A stretch of DNA of 5,670 nt from Acidobacteriaceae bacterium. GTDB lineage: Bacteria; Acidobacteriota; Terriglobia; Terriglobales; Acidobacteriaceae. This document shows, one piece after another, positions 1 to 5,670 of this stretch (positions within the stretch are counted from its first letter, which is position 1; each line of letters begins with the position of its first letter). Under the pieces are notes generated by a model. That model was not told where the DNA came from. It saw only the letters and a program-made list of their open reading frames with translations, and made no database searches. The position numbers were made by a program, and so were the translations under genes. The stretch lies in the NCBI GenBank assembly GCA_030039895.1, contig JASHUR010000156.1, positions 1 through 5,670 of the forward strand, in the 5' to 3' direction.

Positions 1-416
1 GCGATGAGCACCGTGTCGTGGATTTCAAAATCGGTTGCTCCGAACCTGCGTGCGTGGGCAACATCCTCTGCAGTTACGTTCTTGCCGCCCTTTTGAACCT
101 TTGCAGCAATGATCAGAAGCGCTTTCAGCTTTTCGGAAACTTCCGCGTGCTGGAAGTCGGCTTTTACGCGCTTCACCAGTTCCTCATCGCCATTCAAATG
201 CGCTGCTGCAATTGCTCCGTGGATCGACTGGCAATAGTGGCAATCATTGAGATAAGAAACATAGGTGGCAATCAGCTCACGTTCGCCGGGTGAAAGCGTG
301 TTCGGCCCGCGCAGTAATACTTCAACCAGTTCGTTTAATGGTTTGGCTGTCTCGGGGCGGAAAGCCATCGCGCCGCGAATTCCGGGCAGTCCTTCTGGCA
401 ATGGAATATGGGGCAT
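1..416 (-). CDS. AhpD/carboxymuconolactone decarboxylase (CMD) family protein, peroxidase-related type; 3' end outside window
   Basis: Reading leftward from ATG at 416-414, 138 codons are visible and the gene continues past the left edge, so the C-terminus is missing. Related peroxidase-related proteins are usually about 180-200 residues. The protein begins MPHIPLPEGLPGIRG. Its core is the AhpD signature: Glu47, Cys59, Cys62 and His66, with the 'DCHYCQSIHG' stretch at 58-67. The Glu-to-Cys distance (12) and Cys-to-His distance (4) equal those of the proton-relay/redox-cysteine set known from mycobacterial AhpD (Glu118, Cys130, Cys133, His137). Family knowledge predicts an all-helical, oligomeric cytoplasmic protein using the CxxC pair for thiol-dependent peroxide or disulfide chemistry; true carboxymuconolactone decarboxylation is unlikely because decarboxylases lack this CxxC. 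The start is supported by AGGAG at 422-426, five bases upstream. It lies 11 bases after the permease stop, so co-transcription is likely. The substrate and reductant are unknown. Confidence 0.88.
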   Translation of the reverse strand, partial: MPHIPLPEGLPGIRGAMAFRPETAKPLNELVEVLLRGPNTLSPGERELIATYVSYLNDCHYCQSIHGAIAAAHLNGDEELVKRVKADFQHAEVSEKLKALLIIAAKVQKGGKNVTAEDVAHARRFGATDFEIHDTVLI

Positions 417-421
417 GGAGA

Positions 422-426
422 CTCCT
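422..426 (-). promoter_or_regulatory. Shine-Dalgarno site of the CMD-family gene
   Basis: On the minus strand the sequence is AGGAG, then TCTCC, then ATG: a strong ribosome site at five-base spacing. It sits just one base after the stop codon of the permease (428-430), so ribosomes ending on the permease would cover it. This arrangement suggests translational coupling of the two genes (inference). Confidence 0.8.
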
Positions 427-427
427 T

Positions 428-1753
428 TCAGGGTAAAGATGATTCGGTAACAGGATCTGCTTGCGAGGCTCTCCCTGTGCTGAAGCGGCGCTGAAACAAT
501 CCGCCCGCAAGCACAACACAGACTCCGATGAGAGCAGGAACCGGGCTGTGCATCAGTATCAGGAACGCAATTATTGCAGCGCAGAGCAGAAAGACAATAG
601 GCGCGACGGGGTACCACCATCGCCTGACGGGTGTTTTCAAACGGAACAGCGTTGATACGGACAGAGCGAGAAAGCACACTGCAGAAAAGATGATGTATGC
701 CAGGATGCGATCAAACGCGCCGAAGAGAAGAATCAGGAGCGCCATGCAGGTTTGCAGCAGAATGGAATTCGCCGGTGTTCCGAAACGCGGATGCAGGCGC
801 CCGAAGACGGAGAAGAAGGCTCCGTCCTTTGCCATTGCATAGTAGACGCGCGGTGCGGCCATGGTGAGAGCCAGCAATCCGCCGATCACTGAGAGCAAAA
901 CACACACCGACAAGACCTTCCCTCCTGCCGCTCCGAAGAGCGCCTCTCCAAACTGTGCGACAAACGCGGTATTGGAGGCGATGTGTTGCAGCGGAACAAC
1001 GGAAAGGAAGGCTGCGCTGACGAGCAGGTAGACAATCGTGACCAGCAGAACTCCGCAGGTAAATGCGAGAGGCAAATTGCGCTGAGGATTGCGTATTTCG
1101 CCCGCGAGCTTTCCAGCCTCCCACCAGCCGCCAAAGCTGAAAAATGCGTTGATCGTAGATCCGGCGACAGCCGCAAACAAAGCGTCCGAACCGGGACGCC
1201 GTACTGTGAGCGGCAAGAGGTTCGCCGAGGACGCGTGGCCCGAAAGCCATGCCCACGCGACGAGAGCAACCAGCACAGCAATCTTGAGCAAGTTCGCCGT
1301 TGCCATGACCCCACTGCTCAGCCGGGTCCCTGCATAGTTAATTCCGCAAAGAACGAGAAGAATTATCGCAGGAAGGAGGGTCGAGATCAGAGGTGGAAGG
1401 TTAACCAGAGTTTCAACATAAGGGGTCGCACCCACAGCGAGCGCTGCAGCAATTCCGGGATCGACCACAGCTGCTGACATCCAGCCGTACAGAAACGCAA
1501 CCCGGCTGCCGTAACCTTCGCGCAGATAGATATATTCTCCACCGGCCTGCGGATAACGAATCGCCAACCCTGCATAGCAGAGCGCGCCGCTGAATGCCAT
1601 GACCGCCATCCCGCACCACACCGCCGCCAGCAGCGCGGGCGAGCCGAGGGATTTCGCCATGGCTGCCGGGGTAAGAAAAATCCCGAGTGCAATCGATTCA
1701 CCGGTCACGACGGCAATCGCCGCAGCCAATCCAATCTGTCTGCGTTGTTCCAT
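428..1753 (-). CDS. APC-superfamily amino-acid permease (LAT/APA-like transporter)
   Basis: This 441-residue, strongly hydrophobic protein has about 12 predicted membrane helices and a very short cytoplasmic N-terminus, as expected for an inner-membrane amino acid-polyamine-organocation transporter. Family marks are the broken TM1 motif 'GESIALGIF' (18-26), 'YPQAGGEYIYLREGYG' after TM2 (67-82), 'FSFGGWWEAGKLAGEIRNP' across TM6 and the following loop (205-223), and Arg225-Pro228 completing the 'NPxRxxP' element. Lys157 in 'NLLKI' of TM5 sits where the ApcT-type lysine replaces the second sodium site, which hints at proton rather than sodium coupling (inference). TM1 departs from the common 'G-x-G-I-F' loop: Ala22-Leu23-Gly24 instead of Gly-Ser/Ala-Gly, with Glu19 nearby. 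The ATG at 1753-1751 directly follows an in-frame TGA, so no upstream start is possible, and TM1 begins at about residue 7. No good ribosome site is visible. Substrate cannot be assigned beyond an amino acid or related amine. Confidence 0.9.
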   Translation of the reverse strand: MEQRRQIGLAAAIAVVTGESIALGIFLTPAAMAKSLGSPALLAAVWCGMAVMAFSGALCYAGLAIRYPQAGGEYIYLREGYGSRVAFLYGWMSAAVVDPGIAAALAVGATPYVETLVNLPPLISTLLPAIILLVLCGINYAGTRLSSGVMATANLLKIAVLVALVAWAWLSGHASSANLLPLTVRRPGSDALFAAVAGSTINAFFSFGGWWEAGKLAGEIRNPQRNLPLAFTCGVLLVTIVYLLVSAAFLSVVPLQHIASNTAFVAQFGEALFGAAGGKVLSVCVLLSVIGGLLALTMAAPRVYYAMAKDGAFFSVFGRLHPRFGTPANSILLQTCMALLILLFGAFDRILAYIIFSAVCFLALSVSTLFRLKTPVRRWWYPVAPIVFLLCAAIIAFLILMHSPVPALIGVCVVLAGGLFQRRFSTGRASQADPVTESSLP

Positions 1754-1765
1754 TCAGAAACGCAT
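1754..1765 (-). other. Three-codon start-stop ORF (Met-Arg-Phe-stop) abutting the permease start
   Basis: The minus strand reads ATG CGT TTC TGA and then immediately the permease ATG, all in the same frame. It may be chance. If translated, termination at the TGA would leave a ribosome right at the permease start, which has no obvious ribosome site of its own. No Shine-Dalgarno site is clear for this mini-ORF either. Confidence 0.2.
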
Positions 1766-1790
1766 CTTACGCGAGGCGCGAGCGCATAAG
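1766..1790 (-). promoter_or_regulatory. Predicted stem-loop in the permease mRNA leader
   Basis: On the minus-strand transcript CUUAUGCG (1790-1783) can pair with CGCGUAAG (1773-1766), giving eight pairs including one G-U, around a nine-base loop. The 3' arm ends 12 bases before the permease ATG and holds the only purine-rich stretch (UAAG) near the start. The hairpin could therefore limit ribosome access. It has no U-run, so it is not a terminator. No experimental or comparative support is available. Confidence 0.3.
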
Positions 1791-1870
1791 CATCCATCTT
1801 TCGGTTGAGGCCCCATTCGTTCTCTGGTTCCAAGACACGGGACATTCCAATCGCGTAACGTGGCGCAAAA

Positions 1871-1894
1871 GTTCAGCCGTCACAAAAGCTGAAC
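1871..1894. repeat. Perfect 7-bp inverted repeat (candidate operator)
   Basis: GTTCAGC at 1871-1877 and its exact reverse complement GCTGAAC at 1888-1894 are separated by ten bases. The repeat lies 51 bases upstream of the receptor start, in the shared promoter region. Half-site centres about 17 bases apart could suit a dimeric regulator. It could also form a weak mRNA hairpin. I do not recognise it as the site of a named regulator. Confidence 0.4.
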
Positions 1895-1935
1895 ATCCAG
1901 ATCACACGTAGTTCTGATTTCGAGGCCAGCACGAC

Positions 1936-1940
1936 GGAGG
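1936..1940 (+). promoter_or_regulatory. Shine-Dalgarno site that fixes the TTG start of the receptor
   Basis: GGAGG lies exactly five bases before TTG at 1946-1948. The following codons encode a basic N-terminus and a hydrophobic signal peptide, and there is no in-frame ATG nearby, so this site decides the start. Confidence 0.8.
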
Positions 1941-1945
1941 AAGTC

Positions 1946-4900
1946 TTGCACACTTTTATTTCCCGCAGAGCTGTTTTTACAGCTCTATGCACGCTTGTCG
2001 TTTTCTTCCCCATTGCACTCAGCGCACAACAACTCGGAACCGCCAGCATCAGCGGCACGGTTACTGATCCTTCCGGAAGCGCAGTACCCGGGGCTGTTGT
2101 AACGCTAATAAATATCGCGCAAGGAACCACTCGAACCTTTACGACCCCGCACGACGGAGTCTTCTCGTTCAGCACTCTCGCAGCGGCGCGCTACCGATTG
2201 TCTGTCGCGCAGATCGCGGGGTTTGCCGCATTTGAACAGACGGTCACTCTCTATGTCGGGCAAAACCAGAGTGTTCCCGTCCACCTCCAGGTTGCGGGCA
2301 AGCAGACACACGTTCTGGTCAGAGGAGATACGGAAGAAGGCGTAAACACGACTACCTCCGTCGTCGGAGGCGTGATCAATGCGCGCCAAATCGATACTCT
2401 GCCCCTGAACGGACGGAACTATCTTGAGTTGGCCCTGCTGGTTCCAGGGAACGCACCCGCACCTAATTTCGATCCGACCAAGGAAAATACATTTCTGGTT
2501 TCCTCTGCCGGGCAGGTCGGCCGCGGCGGCAACGTCACCATTGATGGCGCGGACAACAACGATGATGTTGTCGGCGGTTCGCTTGTCAACATTCCCGAAG
2601 ATGCGGTGCAGGAATTTCAGATCGCGACCAATCGCTTTTCTGCTGAGTCAGGCCGTTCCGGCTCATCTGTAATCAACGTTGTGACGAAACAAGGAACCAA
2701 TACTTTGCATGGTGGAGTCTCAATGTACGAGCGGGACAGGGTGCTGCAGGCGCTGCCCGCAACTTATGACCCGAGCGTTGGGGCCACACCGCCGTTTCAT
2801 CGTCAGCAATATGCCGGAGATATTGGCGGACCTTTGCGCCGCGACAAGGCCTGGTGGTTCGTGGCCATGGAAGACCGCCAGCAGCTCGGTGCGGATCTCG
2901 TTGGCGTTCGCGATACTACGAACAAGACCATCAATGAGACCTTCGCCTCTGCGCCGCTTCATGACTTTCTGACAACAGAACGGCTCGACTGGCAGGTTAG
3001 GCAGAATGACCGTATTGACTTTCGCGAATCGCTGGAGCTGGAAGATGACCTGAGCCAGAGCGAGCTGGATCGTGCTCTCGGTACGGCCGCATATCGGCAA
3101 ATATCCAATAACCATCTGCAGGGGCTGGTCGCCGATTGGGTTCACATCTTCACACCTTCGCTCATCAACCACGCCAGTTTTGCAGACAACAACTTTGCCA
3201 ACGCTATCTTTCCTACTTCGACCGCGCCGCAAATCACGTATCCCGATCTCGACGACGGCGCGACCTATCGCGTTCCACAGGAAACGCAGCAGTTCCGCCT
3301 GCAGGGCGACGACACCGTGACCTGGGTGCATGGTAATCACACGCTGAGCTTCGGTGGAGAGTTGCAATGGGTCGACGCCTACTTCTACCTCGGTGTCTTT
3401 CAGCAAGGAAACATCCAGGCTGTTGAGGATTTCCCTGACTTTGACCGCAACGGCGATGGCAAGGTTAACGACAACGATCTGCTCTTCGCCGTGGCCTTGC
3501 GCAGCTCCACGCCCGACCGGCCGCTCGTGCTGCCTGAAAATGGCAACTACCACCTGGCGGGGTTCGCGCAGGATGACTGGAAGGCCTTGCCCAACCTGAC
3601 ACTCAATCTCGGCCTGCGCTGGGAGATGGACACTAATGCCAATAACCTCAGCTGGTATCCCGACCGCAACCCCATCGTTGACTCGTTCTATCAGGGCACG
3701 CGGCACCGGGATTATGACAACTGGGGGCCGCGCGTCGGCTGGAATTATGCGTTCAACCCACATCTCAGCGTTCATGGCGGGTACGGTATCTATTACGACC
3801 GCATCGTGCTGGAGGTCATGTCGCTGGAGAAGGGTCTTGATGGCCGCGCTCTTGCACTCAACGTAACTGCGGGCAACGCCGTAACCGACCAGAATGGCAA
3901 CCCTATCTACCTAAACCCGAATGGGACCTTCAAGCCAGGCGCTCCTGAACTCCTGTCCAGTCCGTTCAGCGGATTCCCTTTTACAGGCGCTGGTGCCACC
4001 GGCATCGACATCATCAATAACCGCCTGCGGAACCCGATGGTGCAGCAGTTTGACCTGGGAGTAGAAAAACAGATCGGCCAGGGTCTGCTCATTAAGGTAG
4101 ACGGTATACACAATCTCGGAACGCGTTTCATCATTGGCCGGCCAGTCGGCTCGGTCTACAACCCTTTGACACAGGGGCCGGATGAGGTGACTGATCTCGA
4201 ATCCGCGGTCAATACAAAATATGACGCGCTGTGGGTGACGGTACGCGACCGTATTTCGCATTACGGCGAATTTGACGCCGCATACACGCTCGCCAAGGCC
4301 TTCAACTACGCGAATGACGATCAGATTCCGTTCGAATATTCTCCAATTGACCCGAACAACCTGCAGCTCGAATATGGCCCTCCGCCCAACGATCAGCGTC
4401 ACCGCCTGGTCATGTCGGGAGTCGCTTATCTGCCCCTGAAGTTTCGATTCGCGCCCATCTGGACCATTGCGTCCGGGGTCCCAATGGACATTCTGCTACC
4501 CGACGGCAGCGAGCGTGTTCCAACCATCCAGCGCAACGCTGGTGGACGCGAATTTCACAATGCCCAGGAGCTGAACGCATTCATCGCCCGTACTGACGCA
4601 GCCGGAGGCGTGTATGAAGCAAGCACCAGCAGCTATGTGATGCTGCCGCAGGTCAGCGACCATGCTCATTTCGATGACAGTTTCAACTCGCTCGACTTCC
4701 GTCTCGACCGCACCTTCTCGTTCGAAGACCGCTACAGTGTAGATCTCATCGGAGAAGCCTTCAACATTTTCAACGTGACCAATATTCTGGGTGTTAGCAA
4801 CCTGAACTATTCCGGATTCGCAAACACGCTTACGCCCGACGCGAACAACCCTGACTATTCTTCCAGCTTCGGCAGACCCGTCTCAACCGCAGGCGGGGTG

Positions 4901-4954
4901 TTCGGATCAGGAGGACCGCGGGCATTTCAGGTAGCGATGAAGCTCAGCTTTTGA
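1946..4954 (+). CDS. Oar-like TonB-dependent outer-membrane receptor
   Basis: This 1002-residue protein starts at TTG. It has a signal peptide (Arg7-Arg8, hydrophobic 9-25, likely cleavage after Ala27 in 'ALSA-QQ'). Next is a carboxypeptidase-regulatory-like beta-sandwich domain at about 30-120 ('SISGTVTDPSGSAVPGAVVTL'-type start at 34). The plug spans about 130-255, with 'LPLNGRNYLEL' at 152-162, 'TIDGADNNDD' at 198-207 and 'VINVVTKQGTN' at 242-252. The rest is a beta-barrel with the family 'AQDDWK' and 'LTLNLGLRWE' strand motifs and a terminal Phe1002 suited to insertion by the BAM machinery. Such receptors import large or scarce ligands across the outer membrane using TonB energy, and are abundant in acidobacteria; the ligand here is unknown. 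Residues 500-511 match an EF-hand/dockerin calcium loop (DxNGDGxVxxxD). At 1002 residues it is somewhat shorter than many Oar-like members, but no domain is obviously missing. A typical TonB box is not recognisable. A CMD-family gene follows 17 bases downstream, probably in the same operon. Confidence 0.93.
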   Translation: MHTFISRRAVFTALCTLVVFFPIALSAQQLGTASISGTVTDPSGSAVPGAVVTLINIAQGTTRTFTTPHDGVFSFSTLAAARYRLSVAQIAGFAAFEQTVTLYVGQNQSVPVHLQVAGKQTHVLVRGDTEEGVNTTTSVVGGVINARQIDTLPLNGRNYLELALLVPGNAPAPNFDPTKENTFLVSSAGQVGRGGNVTIDGADNNDDVVGGSLVNIPEDAVQEFQIATNRFSAESGRSGSSVINVVTKQGTNTLHGGVSMYERDRVLQALPATYDPSVGATPPFHRQQYAGDIGGPLRRDKAWWFVAMEDRQQLGADLVGVRDTTNKTINETFASAPLHDFLTTERLDWQVRQNDRIDFRESLELEDDLSQSELDRALGTAAYRQISNNHLQGLVADWVHIFTPSLINHASFADNNFANAIFPTSTAPQITYPDLDDGATYRVPQETQQFRLQGDDTVTWVHGNHTLSFGGELQWVDAYFYLGVFQQGNIQAVEDFPDFDRNGDGKVNDNDLLFAVALRSSTPDRPLVLPENGNYHLAGFAQDDWKALPNLTLNLGLRWEMDTNANNLSWYPDRNPIVDSFYQGTRHRDYDNWGPRVGWNYAFNPHLSVHGGYGIYYDRIVLEVMSLEKGLDGRALALNVTAGNAVTDQNGNPIYLNPNGTFKPGAPELLSSPFSGFPFTGAGATGIDIINNRLRNPMVQQFDLGVEKQIGQGLLIKVDGIHNLGTRFIIGRPVGSVYNPLTQGPDEVTDLESAVNTKYDALWVTVRDRISHYGEFDAAYTLAKAFNYANDDQIPFEYSPIDPNNLQLEYGPPPNDQRHRLVMSGVAYLPLKFRFAPIWTIASGVPMDILLPDGSERVPTIQRNAGGREFHNAQELNAFIARTDAAGGVYEASTSSYVMLPQVSDHAHFDDSFNSLDFRLDRTFSFEDRYSVDLIGEAFNIFNVTNILGVSNLNYSGFANTLTPDANNPDYSSSFGRPVSTAGGVFGSGGPRAFQVAMKLSF
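3443..3478 (+). other. EF-hand/dockerin-type calcium-binding loop motif within the receptor
   Basis: Codons 500-511 encode DRNGDGKVNDND. Acidic or amide side chains occupy loop positions 1, 3, 5, 9 and 12, glycine occupies 4 and 6, and valine occupies 8, which is the single-loop pattern of dockerin-like EF hands. It lies in the first half of the barrel domain, about 35 residues before the 'QDDWK' motif, most likely in a surface loop or turn (inference). Calcium binding is not shown. Confidence 0.55.
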
Positions 4955-4971
4955 GCAGATAGGCAAATCGA

Positions 4972-5580
4972 ATGAGCCGTCCCGAATACGAACTGCTTTC
5001 ACGGCTGAGGACTGAAAAACCAGCCAAGGCAGCAACAAAGATCCGCTTGATCGAGGAGGGTGAAGCGGCGGGTGAAACCGCCGCTGCCTATCAGTACTTC
5101 CGCGATCAAACAGGACGGCAGGATGTCCCGGGCATTCTGAAGTGCTTTGGCACGAATCCGGCATTCGCCCGTCAGATGGTGGACATTTCTTCATCGCTGC
5201 TCTTCTGCGATGGCGCTCTTTCCAGGAAGCAGAAGGAGTTGATTGCGACCTATATTTCGCAGCTCAATTCCTGCCCATACTGTTTTGACAGCCACGGCTT
5301 TTTTCTCGTGGTTCACGGCGCATCGCGACAGGCTGTCGATGATCTCGCCACAGGCAATCTTGCGCAACTTTCTGAGGCTGACCGTGAGCTGCTTCTGTAT
5401 CTTGGCAAAGTTGAGCGCGAATCCTTCAAGACCACGCCGGAAGATGTGCAGCGACTACGGGATCTGGGTTGGCGCGAAGAACAAATTGCGGAAGCCGTGC
5501 ATGTAGCTGCCATGATGGGCTTTTGCAATCGAGTCGCGAACGCATTCGGCCTGCCTCCTCAGAACCTCCTGTCTCTGTGA
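4972..5580 (+). CDS. AhpD-like CMD family protein, peroxidase-related enzyme (complete)
   Basis: This 202-residue cytoplasmic protein has the catalytic set Glu89, Cys101, Cys104 and His108 in 'KELIATYISQLNSCPYCF' and the following 'DSHG'. It has the same 12- and 4-residue spacing as mycobacterial AhpD and as the CMD gene at the left edge. An N-terminal helical extension of about 50 residues precedes 'VPGILKCFGTNP' (52-63). The C-terminus ends in 'MGFCNRVANAFGLP', typical of the peroxidase-related branch. Family knowledge suggests thiol-dependent reduction of peroxide or another oxidised group; reductant and substrate are unknown. Extra cysteines at 58, 79 and near the C-terminus are not part of the motif. 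The ATG is 17 bases after the receptor stop, with only a weak AGG at 4961-4963, eight bases before it. Reinitiation by ribosomes finishing the receptor may help. Over the 24-residue motif region it shares 14 identities with the left-edge gene, so the two are related but clearly distinct. Confidence 0.9.
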   Translation: MSRPEYELLSRLRTEKPAKAATKIRLIEEGEAAGETAAAYQYFRDQTGRQDVPGILKCFGTNPAFARQMVDISSSLLFCDGALSRKQKELIATYISQLNSCPYCFDSHGFFLVVHGASRQAVDDLATGNLAQLSEADRELLLYLGKVERESFKTTPEDVQRLRDLGWREEQIAEAVHVAAMMGFCNRVANAFGLPPQNLLSL

Positions 5581-5594
5581 TTCACCTAATCACA
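5576..5594. repeat. 7-bp stem-loop over the stop codon of the CMD gene
   Basis: TGTGATT (5576-5582) and AATCACA (5588-5594) are exact reverse complements around a five-base loop. The stop codon TGA (5578-5580) lies in the left arm. The stem is AT-rich and lacks a following T-run, so it is a poor intrinsic terminator. The half-sites resemble CRP half-sites (TGTGA/TCACA), but their spacing is nine rather than six bases. Confidence 0.4.
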
Positions 5595-5615
5595 CGACTG
5601 ATCTGCCCATAGGGT

Positions 5616-5663
5616 GTACATTTCGATAGAAAAGTTATTCTCACTCTGCATCGAAAGCTGTAC
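5616..5663. repeat. Interrupted 12-bp inverted repeat downstream of the CMD gene
   Basis: GTACATTTCGAT (5616-5627) pairs with ATCGAAA (5650-5656) and TGTAC (5659-5663), leaving a two-base GC bulge in the right arm and a 22-base AT-rich loop. All 12 left-arm bases are matched. It sits between the end of the plus-strand unit and whatever follows the window. It may be an operator, a promoter-embedded palindrome or an mRNA structure. No T-run follows within the window. Confidence 0.45.
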
Positions 5664-5670
5664 GATGCGT

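Larger units (their letters stand above)
1754..1945. promoter_or_regulatory. Divergent intergenic region between permease and receptor
   Basis: These 192 bases separate two genes that are transcribed apart, so promoters for both units should lie here. I could not pick out a convincing -35/-10 pair for a primary sigma factor on either strand. Recognisable content is the permease leader stem-loop, a three-codon ORF, a 7-bp perfect inverted repeat at 1871-1894 and the receptor ribosome site at 1936-1940. No small protein-coding gene is supported. Confidence 0.6.

Noticed and set aside
1..416. Naming the CMD genes as 4-carboxymuconolactone decarboxylase (pcaC) or ahpD
   Set aside because: The CxxC pair argues against pcaC, and neither gene sits beside ahpC or protocatechuate genes in this window, so a specific symbol is not justified.
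711..1256. Minus-strand open frame of 181 codons inside the permease
   Set aside because: It is an out-of-frame shadow of the permease; its translation is arginine- and serine-rich with no family resemblance.
983..1477. Plus-strand open frame of 164 codons opposite the permease
   Set aside because: Highly charged low-information translation, antisense to a clear membrane protein, with no supporting ribosome site.
1828..1850. Direct repeat TTCCAA with 17-base period, considered as paired promoter or activator boxes
   Set aside because: Only six bases long, and neither copy with its neighbours forms a convincing -35/-10 pair; chance occurrence is likely.
2720..3775. Long open frame on the minus strand (351 codons) inside the receptor gene
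   Set aside because: It is fully antisense to the well-supported receptor, shows no recognisable domain, and is a by-product of GC-rich codon bias in the opposite frame.
5576..5594. CRP/FNR-type binding site
   Set aside because: Half-sites TGTGA and TCACA are present, but the spacer is nine bases rather than six, and the site overlaps the end of a coding sequence.
5665..5670. ATG CGT at the right edge as the start of a further gene
   Set aside because: Only two codons are visible, and the upstream GAAAG is a weak ribosome site lying within the inverted repeat; it cannot be supported from this window.

Overview
The window looks like chromosomal DNA from an acidobacterium (Acidobacteriota, Terriglobia / Acidobacteriaceae-like). 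The main reason is the large outer-membrane receptor in the centre. It has the N-terminal carboxypeptidase-regulatory-like domain, the 'LPLNGRN' plug motif, the 'QDDWK...LTLNLGLRWE' barrel motif and the C-terminal Phe that mark the Oar-like TonB-dependent receptors expanded in that phylum. Moderate-to-high GC and strong GGAGG-type ribosome sites fit this. The assignment is inferred from protein style, not from a marker gene.

Layout. Two transcription units diverge from a 192-base intergenic region (1754-1945). Leftward (minus strand) runs a 441-residue APC-superfamily amino-acid permease (428-1753). It is followed after 11 bases by the first 138 residues of an AhpD/carboxymuconolactone-decarboxylase (CMD) family protein (1-416), which runs off the left edge. 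Rightward (plus strand) runs a TTG-initiated 1002-residue Oar-like receptor (1946-4954). It is followed after 17 bases by a complete 202-residue CMD/AhpD-like 'peroxidase-related' protein (4972-5580). The last 90 bases hold no complete gene but contain two inverted repeats.

How the genes may work together. The arrangement is nearly symmetric: each arm has one transport gene (inner-membrane permease on one side, outer-membrane receptor on the other) followed by one CMD-family gene. Both CMD proteins keep the full AhpD-type catalytic spacing, Glu-x11-Cys-x2-Cys-x3-His. A reasonable inference is that the locus takes up a compound (receptor across the outer membrane, permease across the inner membrane) and couples this to cytoplasmic thiol redox or peroxide chemistry. 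The substrate cannot be read from the sequence. The flanking genes outside the window would be the best clue.

Other points of interest are an EF-hand/dockerin-type calcium-loop motif inside the receptor, an atypical TM1 motif in the permease, a predicted leader hairpin plus a three-codon start-stop ORF abutting the permease start, a perfect 7-bp inverted repeat in the divergent promoter region, and two inverted repeats after the last gene. I found no RNA genes, CRISPR arrays, insertion sequences or phage genes.
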